Assembly (NCBI RefSeq): GCF_014839835.1 | Contig: NC_071615.1 | Span: 18,981,001 to 19,045,000 of the forward strand | Direction of reading: 5' to 3' | Length of the DNA: 64,000 nt | DNA from: Dryobates pubescens | Taxonomy: Eukaryota > Chordata > Aves > Piciformes > Picidae | Shown here: piece by piece, positions 35,151 through 47,000 of the stretch | How the letters are laid out: the number at the start of each line of letters is the position of its first letter | Position numbering within the stretch: the first letter of the stretch is position 1 | The notes under the pieces: generated by a model | Told to the model about the DNA's origin: nothing | The model's input: the letters and a program-made list of their open reading frames with translations, nothing else | Databases searched by the model: none | Made by a program: the position numbers and the translations under genes

Positions 35151-36585
35151 CCTTGTGGAGCTGCTGCTTCCAGCTGCTGCCCAGGGGTAGTACTGGCAGG
35201 GAGCAGAATGGCAGCCAAGGGTGCTGCGCTGCTGTGCTCACCCTCACCAAGCAGCATAGCTTGCCCTGGCACCCAGCAGTGCCCTGTACTGGCCTGCAGC
35301 ATGGCCTGAGCAGCTAGGCTCGGGGAGCAAGGGTGCAGCTTCAGCCTGTGACAAGGAACAGGAGCTGCCGAAGAGCCGCGGGGCAGCTGGTCCTGCTGGC
35401 TCTGCAGAAGGCAAGCTGCACTGCTGGCAGCAATTGCCTCTGAAGTGCCTGAACAAAAGCCTCAGCCACAAAATGGCTGCAGTCAAGAACTCATTTCTGA
35501 CTTGGAAGGCAGAAGCAGCCCAGCTGAGAAGCTTCTGCAGCGTTCCCTGGCTGCAGCCTTCTCTTGCCTGAGGATTTATGAACATCATAAAGCACCCCTG
35601 AAGCTCATCTGCAAATGGGCCTTGGACCCTTAATGCAGAGCTTGCTCCACAGTGCTTTGGGGAAGCAAACCGCCTCGGTGCTGGGTGTGTGGTCTGGAGG
35701 ACAGGTCAAGCTTTCCCTCACTCAAGCCAAAGTGTTGGCATCACAGATACCTGCTGCTGACCAAACCCTCCTGAGGGGCCTGGAGTCAACCTGTCTCCTG
35801 GCAGCCTGGCTGGGAATGGAGACGTGGTGGTCTGCACGTGTTCCACTCCCAGACCTTGTGTACACCTGGACAGCAGCAGTCTGGTGCAAGGACCATGAAG
35901 AATTATGGCCAGGGCAGGAGGCATTTGCTGGAGCTGTGTCTGGAGCTGCCAGCCTGGCAGCAGCATTCACCAGTCAGGATCTGCTGGCACCTCATGCACC
36001 TCCTGGGTAGCTGGTCCCTGAACTGGGGCCTCTTCAGGAGACTGACTCTGGGCCAGGCCTGCCAGGATGGCTTTCCACAGGCTCTGAAGGTGGAGTTTTA
36101 GCAGTTGCTGAGCACTAAGAATTATTAACACCTGAATTAGTTTGCTGTTGGCTTTGGGGTGGGCTGCACCAGCAAGGGATGTTCATGGTGGTCTGAGCAG
36201 AAGTGGTGCTTGGGCTCCTTAGAGGTGGAAGCTGATCCAAGGAAAATCCAGGCTGTGTGCTGAGGCATTGCTTGGGGTGAGGGACAAATTCCTGCCCTGA
36301 ATTGTATTGATCAGGCTTTACTTCAGCAGAAGGAGCAGACTCTCAGCTTCTAGTTGAGGCTTTACCAAGGGTCCTAACCACAGAATGCAGCACTGATGGC
36401 AGTGAGCTGGCATCTGCAGCTGGGAGGGGCTGAATCCTGCATGCAGGCTCTGGGGGAAGCACACCAGCAGCTGTGTGTTGTGCAGCAGGGCAGAAGGGCC
36501 TGGCTGAGGCTCCAGATAGGGTCAAGATTTGGTTTTGCCCTGTTGAAGGGGAGCCTGCTGCCAGTCTGGTTTTGGCCCATCCAGG
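35151..36585. other. Intergenic, nothing recognised
   Basis: No CR1, exon or RNA gene recognised in this 1.4 kb. Confidence 0.45.
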
Positions 36586-36589
36586 GGAA

Positions 36590-37205
36590 TATCATAGAAT
36601 CATAGCATCAGTCAGGGTTGGAAGGGACCCCAAGGATCATCCAGTTCCAACCCCCCTGCCATGGGCAGGGACACCCCACACTAGATCAGCCTGGCCAGAG
36701 CCTCATCCAGCCTGGGCTTAAACACCTCCAGGGGCAGGGCCTCAACCGCCTCCCTGGACAACCCATTCCAGGGCTTCACCACTCTCATGGGGAAGAACTT
36801 CCTCCTCCCCTCCAGCCTCAATCTCTCCACCTCCAGCTTCAGTCCATCCCCCCTAGTCCTATCACTCCCTGAGATCCTGAGCAGTCCCTCCCCAGCCTGC
36901 TTGGAGCCCCCTTCAGACACTGGAAGGCCACAATGAGGTCACCTTGGAGCCTTCTCTTCTCCAGACTGAACAGCCCCAACTCCTTCAGTCTGTCCTCACA
37001 GCAGAGCAGCTCCAGCCCTCTGCTCCTCCTCCTGGCCCTGCTCTGGACACCTTCCAGCCCCTCCAGATCCCTCTTGTCCTAGGGGCTCCAGAACTGGAGG
37101 CAGTGCTCCAGGTGGGGTCTCAGCAGAGCTGAGCAGAGGGGCAGAATCCCCTCCCTTGCCCTGCTGGCCACACTTCTCTTGCTGCAGCCCAGGCTCTGAT
37201 TTGCC
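36590..37205 (-). mobile_element. CR1 3' fragment
   Basis: Reversed terminus (CATCAGTCAGGGTTGGAAGG) through 3' UTR and ORF2 C-terminus. Confidence 0.9.
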
Positions 37206-37284
37206 TTCTGGGCAAATTGCAATATGAACAAATTGCACTTCAGAGAAATCTAAATATCTGGTGGCAGCTCTCAGTTGCTCGGGA

Positions 37285-37590
37285 AGGAAGTACAAGAAAG
37301 CTGGGGAGGGACTTTGGAGGGTGTCAGAGGACTGGGGGGAATGGAAAACAAAATAGAAGTGGGGAGATTGAGATTGGCTGTGAGGAAGAAGTTGTTGCCC
37401 AGGAGGGTGGTGAGAGCCTGGCACAGGCTGCCCAGGGAGGTGGTGGAAGCCTCCTGCCTGGAGGTGTTTGCAGCCAGGCTGGAGGTGGCTGTGAGCAACC
37501 TGCTGCAGTGTGAGGTGTCCCTGGCCATGGCAGGGGGTTGGGACTGGCTGAGCCTTGAGCTCCCTCCCAGCCCTGACAATCCTCTGATTC
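37285..37590 (+). mobile_element. CR1 3' end, hairpin-lacking sister
   Basis: GGGAGGGACTTTGGAGGGTG to the GGGAGGGAGCTC-type terminus. It shares the subfamily terminus with the 40.1 and 57.2 kb copies but has no 181-bp module. Confidence 0.88.
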
Positions 37591-38570
37591 TATGCTGCAA
37601 CAGCTGAGCTCCCCTCAAAGCCTGGGGGCACCTTGCAGAAGGCAGCTACCTAGGCTCAGGGTGGCAATGGCTACTTGGTAACCAAATGCAAGCAAAAACC
37701 ATCAGTGGCCTTTTGGTTGATCAACCCCCTCCTGTTAATCTAGAAATCAGAGCCCAGAACAAAAGCTGAGGCCATTGTGCCTGGCTGCAGGAATGCTCTG
37801 TGCTGAGCACCTCCAAACACACCAGGAGGAGAATGAACCACCCCAGCATGTTGCCTCAGCCAAGCCTTTTCTGACAGCGATGCTCCAGCCCCTCAGTGAT
37901 GACTCCCAGGTGAGAACTTGCATTTCAAGTCCTTCACTGATGCTTTGCATCAGCAAATTCCTCAGGTGATTGTGGGAATTAAGAGAACTGCAGATCTTCT
38001 GGGGCCTTCCCTCAGCATCAGCAGCATGCTAGATCAGAGAGCAGCCTTGGTGCTGGGTTTGGAAGGGAGGAGCAGGCAGCCTCAGAGTGTGCAGACAGGC
38101 TCGGGAGAGTGGCTGAGGAGAAGAGGTGGTGCCTGCTGGCACAGGCAGCCCTCTGTAGTGTGGCATCTTGCATGCCTGTGAGTGCACTGCAGAGTGAGTC
38201 AGCCCTGCGGAGAAGGGAGCAGGGTGGCTCTGCAGCGGCCGCGGCAGCAGAGGGGGGATGCCCATGAGCTAGGGGAAGGGCAACGCCTGCTGCCAGAGAG
38301 CAGAGCTTGCTGACCTTTCTGTTCTCTCGTTCTTTCAGACTGGCTTGCTTTTCTTTCCCCAAGGGCTGCAGATGTCGCTTTTGTTTGTTTGGGTGGGGTT
38401 TCTTTGTCTGCTCTGTTGGAGGAGCACTTTGAAGCACTTTGAATCTCTGCTTGCTCAGGGATTGGGTTTCTGCAGGAGCCCTGGTCGACAGCAGCAGGGT
38501 AACCTGGAGGAGGAGATAAAAACCTCATCAAGAGCAACTGATCCCAGAAACAAAGCTGCAGGATTAGAGC
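37591..38570. other. Intergenic, nothing recognised
   Basis: A short CG-rich spot with GCGGCCGC at about 38235 and a TGAGTCAGC word at 38195. No exon is seen. Confidence 0.45.
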
Positions 38571-38574
38571 AGAT

Positions 38575-38810
38575 CTCATGGAAACAGCTCTCTCAAGAGG
38601 GAATTTCTTCACAATGAGAGTGGTGAAACACTGGAAGGGGCTGCCCAGGGGTGTGGTTGAGGCCCCATCTCTGGAGACATTCGAGAGCAGACTTGCTGTG
38701 GCCCTGGGCCACCTCAATTAGTTGGAGGTGTCCGTGCTGACTGCAGGGGGCTTGGACAAGATGACCTTGGAGGGTCCCTTCCAGCCCCATGCAGTCTGTG
38801 AGTCTGTGGC
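38575..38810 (+). mobile_element. CR1 3' end
   Basis: TTCTTCACAATGAGAGTGGT to the terminus GACCTTGGAGGGTCCCTTCC. Confidence 0.82.
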
Positions 38811-39400
38811 TGTGGGGATATTGCTGTGTCCACGCAGCCTCACTGCACAGTGCTGCTGTTCTCGGCTGGCAGCTACCTCTGGCTCTGACACACAGGAACT
38901 GCCACCTCTGCTGTTAGCAGACACTTCTGCTCTAGAGGTATTAATCATCCTTTTAGCATCACATAATTCAATTAAACCCGAAGGGAGTCTTCCTAAGGCC
39001 ACTTGCCCAGAGTGGGAATGTTCTGTTTCGGGGTCCCCAAAAGCTGCTCTGTTCTCGTTCCTGTCCTTGCTGGTCCCTTCCCTGCAAGCCAGCTTCACTT
39101 AGCTCCCAAGACAGTCACAGCTCTGCAACTCATAGCCCTGAGCTTCTGTTGAGCTGGTTCCTGTAGCACAGTGCCAAAGCACACAGGATGAAAATCCTCT
39201 GCCAGCGTGACAGCATCTGAGGCCCCAGGCTTCCCTAGGGGCCAAACTGCAGGGTGCCGAGTGCCTCCCACAAGGGATCTACACAGCAGTGCCAGTGCCC
39301 CAAGCTGTGAAAGCACCAGCTGCAGAGCAGGGTGAGGTTCCTGGAGAACCAGTGGCTTGGGTTTGCCATCTTCCTTTTGCTGAGGCATGAGAGGCATTCA
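38811..39400. other. Intergenic, nothing recognised
   Basis: No recognisable repeat family or exon. Confidence 0.4.
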
Positions 39401-39404
39401 CCAC

Positions 39405-39895
39405 AGAACTACTGAGGCTGGAAAAGACCTCTGAGATCATCAAGCCCAGCCCATGACCTACCACCACCACACTGGCTGAACCCTGCCACCAAGGGCCACA
39501 TCCAAGCTTTTCTGAAAGACCTCCAGGGATGGCAACTCCACCACCTCCCTGGGCAGCACATCCCAGTGCCCAGTCAGCCTTTCTGTGAGGAACTGCTTCC
39601 TAACATCCAACCTAAACCTCCCCTGGCACAGCTTCAGGCATTGCCCTCTTGTCCTGTCACAAGTTGCCTGGGAGCAGAGCCTGACCCCCACCTGACCACA
39701 GCTTCCTTTGAGGTAGTTGTAGAGAGTGATAAGGTCCCCTCTAAACCTCCTCTTCTCCAGGCTGAACACCCCCAGCTCCCTCAGCCTCTCCTCATCAGAC
39801 TTTCCCTCCAGCCCTCTCCCCGGTCTGGTTGCTCTCCTCTGGACCTGCTCCAGCACCTCAAGATCCTTCCTGAAGTGAGGAGCCCAGGCTCATCC
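39405..39895 (-). mobile_element. CR1 3' fragment
   Basis: Reversed terminus (GAGGCTGGAAAAGACCTCTG), 3' UTR and ORF2 C-terminus ([18 protein letters not shown]). Confidence 0.9.
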
Positions 39896-40144
39896 CTGGT
39901 TCTTCTGGATTTACCAAGGGGATGCTGGTAGACCCTGGCACTTCTGAACTGACCTGTCCTTGCACCACTTGTGCTTTCCTCCTTTATCTTTGTGGAGGGT
40001 AAAGGGGTGGCTTCAAGGGAGAGAACCTGCACCTAATGGCTTTGCTTCCCAAAGGCAGACATTCCCAAGATCAGCAGCATGGTTTCAGCTCACAGCTGTG
40101 AGAGGGCTCCTTGGCTCTGGTGTGTATTAGGACAATTGTCTTTG

Positions 40145-40845
40145 TGAATCACAGAATTGTCAGGGCTGGGAGGGAGCTCAAGGCTCAGCCAGCCCCAACC
40201 CCCTGCCATGGCCAGGGACACCTCACACCGCAGCAGGTTGCTCACAGCCACCTCCAGCCTGGCTGCAAACACCTCCAGGCAGGAGGCTTCCACCACCTCC
40301 CTGGGCAGCCTGTGCCAGGCTCTCACCACCTTCCTGGGCAGCAACTTCTTCCTCACAGCCAAGCTCAATCTCCCCACTTCTGGTTCTGCTCCATCCCCCC
40401 CAGTCCTATCCCTCCCTGACACCCCAGAGCAGAGGGGCAGGATCCTCTCCCTCCACCTCTGGCAATGGGCACTGGCAGCCCAGAAGGCTCAGCTCAGCTG
40501 CCCTTGGCCTTCTGGGCTGCCAGTGCCCATTGCTGGCTCCCTGTGCCAGGCCTGATTCCTGACCCCCTCAGAGGTGTCCCAGACCCCTATCCCTCCCTGA
40601 CACCCTTGCAGCCCCCTGCAGCTCCTGGAAGGCCACAATGAGGTCTCCTGGGAGCCTTCTCCTCTCCAGCCTGCACAACCCCAACTCTCTCAGGCTGTGC
40701 TCAGAGCAGCTCCAGCCCTCTGCTCCTCCTCCTGGCCCTGCTCTGGACACCTTCCAGCCCCTCCAGACCCTTCTTGTGACAGGGGCTGCAGAGCTGGATG
40801 CAGCACTCCAGGTGGGGTCTCCCCAGAGTGGCTGAATGCAGATGA
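40145..40845 (-). mobile_element. CR1 3' fragment carrying the 181-bp hairpin module
   Basis: Reversed subfamily terminus, 3' UTR, then a 181-bp module (40405-40585) flanked by the 19-bp direct repeat CCTATCCCTCCCTGACACC (40405-40423 and 40586-40604), then ordinary CR1 again. Inside the module are perfect 27-bp inverted arms, 40462-40488 and 40507-40533, with an 18-base loop. Confidence 0.9.
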
Positions 40846-41490
40846 AAAACGAGCAGCCATGGCTGCATCTCTCCAGGCACTTTGCTGGCAGCAGTGCAAG
40901 CCCAGGAGCTCCCTCCAGACACCTGGGACCTTCTTTTACATCTGTGGCACGCACTCCCTCCTCTCTCCCAGGTGTGCTGCTACAACTTCTCATGCCACCA
41001 GGCACTGGGTCTAATTTGGGAACTGAGCAGGTTAAATATAGCTCAATCTGGAGAGGGCAAAGAAAAAATAACTGCTGGCTGAAGGAAATGCAGAGTGAAC
41101 CTCCAGCTTGTGATTCCCCCAGCCTCTTCCTGGGGCAGCAGAGAGAGAGCTTGCAGTTAGCAGTCTGCAATTCATTAGTGGGGCTGCAGCACAGGGCTAA
41201 TTCAATGCTGAGGAGGAGGAGAACGTCCAAAGGGCTAAGAGGTAAGCAGGGCAGACAGGTGACATGAGGCTGGGCATGGCTGAGGCCCATTCCCATGGCT
41301 CTCCTCTCAGCACAGGCTGTTCTGTTCTCCCCAGCAGTGCAGAGGGAGGGCTGGGCCAGGTTCCAGCACTGATTCACTGCTTTGCTTTGGAACTCCCAGC
41401 CTAGAGAGCTCCTGGAGCTCTGTGGCTGGAGGCTTGGGGAAGCTCTGTCACGATTCTGTGGAGCTCAAATTTGCCTCCAGCACCCTGGGC
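40846..41490. other. Intergenic, nothing recognised
   Basis: No repeat family or exon recognised. Confidence 0.4.
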
Positions 41491-41570
41491 TGGTGGGAGG
41501 TGACCCTGCCCACGGCAGAGGGGGTGGAACTGGCTGATCTCCAACCCATCCCATTCTGTGACTCTAATCG
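41490..41570 (+). mobile_element. CR1 3'-end scrap
   Basis: GAGGTGACCCTGCCCACGGC to CAACCCATCCCATTCTGTGA. Confidence 0.65.
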
Positions 41571-42755
41571 TGGCTGTTCTCCCTGTAAGCACTCAGTGGT
41601 TGCATTCACCTAGCTGCCTCTGCCCCTGCCAAGACAAGTTGCTGTTAGGAGTCTGATGGCTTCTACATGCCTATGGAAGTCCCTGTTCTGGCCAGGGGCA
41701 GTCTGGGTGCTGCATGTATGCCTTTTGACATCTGAATGCAGTGTAGCAGCTTGGAAGGGCACTGCTCTCAAACGAGCAGGCCTGGGATCCGCTTTCAGGA
41801 CCTCATTTGCTCATCTTCTGGTTTGGCATCTCCTTGGCTTCTCCTCTCCTGAAGACACAAACCATTCCCAGAAGTATGCTGTGGGTGCCCTAGGTGTGGA
41901 TAATTTCAGGAAAACCTGCCTGAAGCCACTCTTGGCCTCAAATTCCCAAGCCAGTGCTGCCCATAGCTTTCCTGGCCTCAGCGAGCAGCATTCCCAGCTC
42001 TCTGTGTCAGGAGCCTGTACTGGCATCCTGCTGGCAGCCAGAGGCAGCTCTGTCGTGTGGACAAGCACTGACAGCATGGAATGCTAAGTGCAGCAGGAGA
42101 CCTCATTAGAATTGCAGTCCTGGCCAGGCAGGGCTGTTAGATCCATGCACAGTCACACTGCCCATGGTTTCTTCCCTCAGTGTGATTCACCAGCAGAGAG
42201 CTCCCATCAGCACCCTGCCCCGGCGCAGGCCTTGATGGGACACCCCACACCTTCTGCTGTGCTGGGGCCACCAGATGGGATACACACATCAATGAGTGCT
42301 GTGGGGAAGTCCAACAGACAGTGCTGAAGGACCACACAGCAGTCCCTGAGGAGCAAAGAGGAGGGAGGGGAAGTGGAAGCACCTGGCAGCAGCCAGCTGG
42401 TGCCGGCTTTCATTTCAACACACCTCTAAGGCTCTGGAGATGGGACACTGTCACCCACCCGGCCCCGATGGTCTGCTGGAGATGAAAGGCAGGGATCTGG
42501 CTGCAGAGCACAGAACAAGCTTTGGGTCTCCTCTCACAGGCTGCTGCTGACTTGTCAAATGCCCTGAGGAATCCATCTACAGCGATGCTGTCAGCTTGGA
42601 AAGCAACACTCACAAGATGCTTTACCTGCCCAGGCTGCAGTTCACTGTAGCTGAGACTGGGGAAGGAGGTGGGGGTTCCAGAAACCTTGCTGTGCCTGAG
42701 CCAGCCCCTCGCAGGTCCCGGCCTGTGCTGAGGACTCCAGAGCTCCCCCAGTACT
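41571..42755. other. Intergenic, nothing recognised
   Basis: No repeat family or exon recognised before the AMDHD2 CpG island. Confidence 0.4.
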
Positions 42756-42865
42756 GCAGGGGGGTCTCAGCAGAGCAGAGGGGCAGAATCCCCTCCCTGC
42801 CCCTGCTGCCCACACTGCTGGGGCTCAGCCCAGGACAGGCTGGGGCTGGCAGCGCTGGATGCCGG
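42755..42865 (-). mobile_element. CR1 internal scrap
   Basis: GTCTCAGCAGAGCAGAGGGG, then CAGAATCCCCTCCCTGCCC, matches the ORF2 C-terminal part of other reversed copies. Confidence 0.65.
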
Positions 42866-42899
42866 CTCATGGCCAGCTCTGCACCCCCAGCGCCCCCAA

Positions 42900-44016
42900 G
42901 TCCTGCTCCACAGGGCTGCTCTCAGGCTGAGCAGCAGCGAGCCTGGGAAGGTCAAGGCTGCGCTGGGGCTGGGCTGGGCCCTGACGCTCCGCAGCGTGCC
43001 TTGAGGAGCTCCAGTCTGGAGTCAGAGGTGAACGCAGAGGCAGTGGGAAGGGACTGTGCCACTAACACTTCTCGCCAGAGCCCAGAGCAAAAGGCACAGG
43101 AGCTGTGCGCAGGCTGGCGAGGGGAGCAGGTGGCTGTGCCCGGCGGGCGCCGCCCGGCCACTGCAGCAGCTCTTCCCCGGCCCCTTCCAGCTTCCCGGAG
43201 CTCCCGGGGGCTGGAGGCTCTCCGGCCGAGACGGGGCACCTCAGGACACAGGTCGCTCCCCGCCGGCAGCAGCTCTTTCGCCGGCCCCGCGGCACCGGCT
43301 GCCGCCAGCCCCGGGCAGCTCCCGCAGGCAGCCTTTCGGAGGGCTCGGTGTGACACGGAGGGAATCCCCTGCGCCGCTGGCCGCCAGGAGGGAGGAAGGC
43401 GGCGAAGGCCGAGGACAGCTGCGGAGGGAAGTTCCTCTCCCGCCGCTTCTCCCTCACCGCCGGACTCCAGCGCAGGGCGAGGGCGGCGGCCGCGGCGCGC
43501 TCCGGCCGCGCCCCTCCGCCGCCGCCGCCCTCCCCAAGATGGCGGCGCCCCGCCCGTGATGGCGGCGCCGCGGGGGATGGTCACGTGCGGGGCGGGGGCC
43601 CGCGGCGCGTCAGCTGATCGGATCGCGTGACCGGCAGCGGCGGAGCGCCGGCCCCGGCCCCGCCCCCGCCCCGGCCGGCCCCGCCCCGCCCGTCCCGGGC
43701 CCCGCCGCGGCCCCGCCGAGCGGGGGAGTTGCACCGGCCCCGGTCTGGAGCGGGTCCCGCGGCGGCACTCGGCCGCACAGCGCGGCGCGCCTGCTCTTCA
43801 CGGCGCCGGCCCGGAGCTCCAGAAGGGGCGGGCGCCGACCCGCCCCCTACCGCCGGGGCGGTGCTCCGTCCCCTCCGCCCCTCACTGCCTCCCCGTTCCC
43901 GCGGGAGACGCTCGCACCGGAGCCGCGGCCTTGGCCCGCTCCGCCACCCCTGGTCCCCGCCCCTGCTGCTGGTCACCGGAAGGGTTCCCCGTTCCCGCCG
44001 GTTCCACAGCCCTACG
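42900..44016 (+). promoter_or_regulatory. AMDHD2: CpG-island promoter and 5' UTR of AMDHD2
   Basis: A dense CpG island ends at the AMDHD2 start codon. It holds AAGATGGCGGC at 43536-43546 (a YY1 consensus match), a second GATGGCGGC at about 43558, GTCACGTG at 43580-43587 (E-box/CLEAR-like core), and several GGGGCGG/CCCCGCC Sp1-type boxes. Long open frames cross the island on both strands, but they look like the low stop frequency of GC-rich DNA; no domain is recognisable in them. The transcription start is probably just after the YY1/E-box cluster (inference). Confidence 0.75.
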
Positions 44017-47000
44017 ATGCCGTCCAACAAATCCGTTTCGGACGCGCCCATCGTCCAGTTCACCAACTGCCGCATCCTGAGGAGCCACCAGCTCCAGAGG
44101 TGAGGGCTGCAGGGGTGCCGGGAGGCTGCCGGGGGGTGCCAGAGCTCACGGCCGGGCTGCAGAGCTGACCTGGAACCTGCAGTACCAGAGGGACTGTCCC
44201 CAGGTCACCCAGTGCAGCTGTCGGCTCAGCGCCCTGCGCTCCCGCAGTCCAGCTGATCTCTGGAGCTGTGGCGTGCACGTTGTATGGCCCCTCTCAGCTC
44301 CTCTCTCTTTGGTTTTGCCTTCTCTGCCAGCCCTGGGCCCCTTGGCCATCGCGTTTGACAGGCAGCCCATGAGTTCTGTAAAGCCAGAAGCCAGGCAGAG
44401 AGAGGGCTGCCAGTTCTGTCCCTGCTGGAAGAGCAGCTTTGCCCTAGCAGACATCAAAAAGCCCACAGCAGAGGTCTGCTCTGACTGAGGCCACCTCTGG
44501 CCACCTGCTTCCGCAGACAGCACAAGAGCTTGGGGTGTGTGTGACTGTCCCTTCAGGGAGGACCTGTGGGTGCGAGAGGGGAAGATCCTCAACCCAGAGA
44601 AACTCTTCTTTGATGAGAAGGGCTCTGCTGACATCCAGCTGGACTGCAAGGACAGCATCATCGCCCCGGGCTTCATCGACGTCCAGATCAATGGTATGGT
44701 GGAGCCATGGGAATGGGGGGTCCTGGGTTTGCCCATCCAGGGCCTTCAGATGCTGCTGTCTGCATACTGCCCATGACCAAGTGTGCTCAAGGGAGATGTG
44801 AGTCACCAAACTAATGCCAAAGAACAGTTTTTGCCCTTGGTTGCTGCTGTCACGTAGCGGATCCCCTTTGGCTTTGTTGGGTTTCCAGCTCAGCTTTCCT
44901 CTTCCCCTCATTTTTATCAAGATTTGATTTATCCTGGATGCCTGCCCTGCCCCTTCCAGAATGCAGGGAGGACAGAGCAAGATTTCTCAAGGGGCAAAAA
45001 GCTGCTCTTGCCCTCTCCTGAGGGTCATGAGGGGCCTGTTCTGTGGTGGCTCATGTTGGGAGTCAGATGGTTCCTTCAGTGGGGGATCCTCACTTTGGGC
45101 CCTGCATCAAAACAAGAAGTTGGTGCTTGTGAAGCGCTGGGATGCTGTGGGGAAGAACACTCCAGGGGGACAGCATTGGTTGGATTTGTACTTGCAAAGC
45201 CTCACAAATGAAGGACAGGAGTGCTGATGGAGCCCTTTGCTTCTGCTCAGTGCTGCACAAGTGGAGTGGCTCACTCTGGTGTCTTCAGGTGGGGAAGCTG
45301 CCATTTCATCTCTGTTTCGTTCGTGGTGCAGGAGGCTTTGGGGTGGACTTCTCCCTGGCTACAGATGACTTCAAATCAGGGATTGACCTGGTCAGTCAGA
45401 AAATCCTCTCCCATGGAGTGACCTCTTTCTGTCCCACCTTGGTGACCTCTCCTCCATCTGTGTACCACCAGGTAAGTGACTTTCTCCCTCTCTCATCTGC
45501 AGGGTCACAAAGGGCTGAGGTTGGTACCAGGAAGTGAGAAGGCCGAGGCTGGCTCTGCCTGGGTAGAAAAGCCATGGGTGTGAGGAGCTGGACTCTCCCC
45601 CTGGATTTCCTGCCCTTAACCTTTAGCTTGCTGAGACAGCAATGTCTGCCAGGCCAGCTGTGCACAGTGGGGCTTGCAGCTGGCTGCTTCTCTGTCAGCT
45701 GTGTTTGACTGATGGTCCCAAGTGGTCCAGCCACAAAGCTCTCTTGCAGCCTGAGGTCTGGGCGTATTTTGGCAGGCTGGGGTGCTGTGGCTGGGGTGCA
45801 GTGTCTGATGAACCCCCCTGTCTCTAGGTTCTCCCTCAGATCAGCATAAGAAATGGTGGAGCTCATGGAGCAGGTATCCTGGGTAAGTGGGCTTGTCCCT
45901 TGCTGTCTTCTCTGGTGCTAACTCTCGGTAGGCACTTACCTTGTTCATGAAGGAGATAGAAGCTACTGTAGGGCCAGCACAGACTGGGGCTGGAGCTCTG
46001 CTTGGGAGGAATGCCTGTGCTCTTGTGGCCAAGAAGGCCAGTGCCATTCTGGGGTGTGGTTAGTAGGTCAAGAGAGGTTCTCCTCCCCCTCTACTCAGCC
46101 CTGGTGAGGCCACATCTGGAATATTGTCTCCAGTTCTGGGCCCCTCAGTTCAGGAAGGACCTCAGGGACCTGCTTGAAAGAGTTCAGCACAGAGCCACAA
46201 AGGTGATGCAGGGAGTGGAACATCTTCCTTATGAGGAGAGACTGAGGGAGCTGAGGGTTCTTTAGCAGACTCAGAGGTGACCTCATTCATGTTGATGAAA
46301 ATGGGCAGGGGCAGTGCCCAGAGGCTGGAGCCAGGCTCTGCTGGGGGATGCCCAATGCCAGCACAAGGGGCAATGGGTAGAAGCTGAGGCACAGGAAGTT
46401 CCATGGAAACAGGAGGGAACATTTTTTTCACTGTGAGGGTGACAGAACACTGGAGCAGGCTGCCCAGGGGGGTTGTGGAGTTTCCCTCTCTGGAGATATT
46501 CCAAACCCACCTGGATGCATTCCTGTGTGATCTGCTCTGGCAGGGGGCTTGGACTGGATGATCTTCCAATGTCTCTTCCAGCCCCTAACATTCTGTGATA
46601 GGTGGCACAGGCCTGCTTTCTCCCCTAGCCTGTGCCTGGCCTTTCCCACAGTCCCTGCCATCCTACACACACTGCTCCAGCTCCATTTCCACAGAGTAAT
46701 GGCAGTGGCCTGGCTTGGCAAGTTGCTAGCGCTGTGTCCTTCACCGTGCTGAGCCCAGAGTTGCCCGAGCCTGCAGGAAAATGGCAGGAGCAGGGTGGAC
46801 ACAGCAGGTTTCTTGGTCCTTGATGGGGAGAGGGAGGGTGATGGCTTTGTGCTCCTGTTTGAGCAGGGGCCCACCTGGAGGGACCATTCATCAGCAAGGA
46901 GAAGAAAGGGGCACACCCAGAGCACTGCCTCCGCACCTTCGAGGAAGGAGCCTTCCAGGACCTGCTGGCCACCTACGGGTCCCTGGAGCACGTCAGGATA

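Noticed and set aside
42596-43734. 344- and 260-codon frames over the AMDHD2 CpG island
   Set aside because: Stop-poor GC-rich DNA, both strands open, no recognisable domain.
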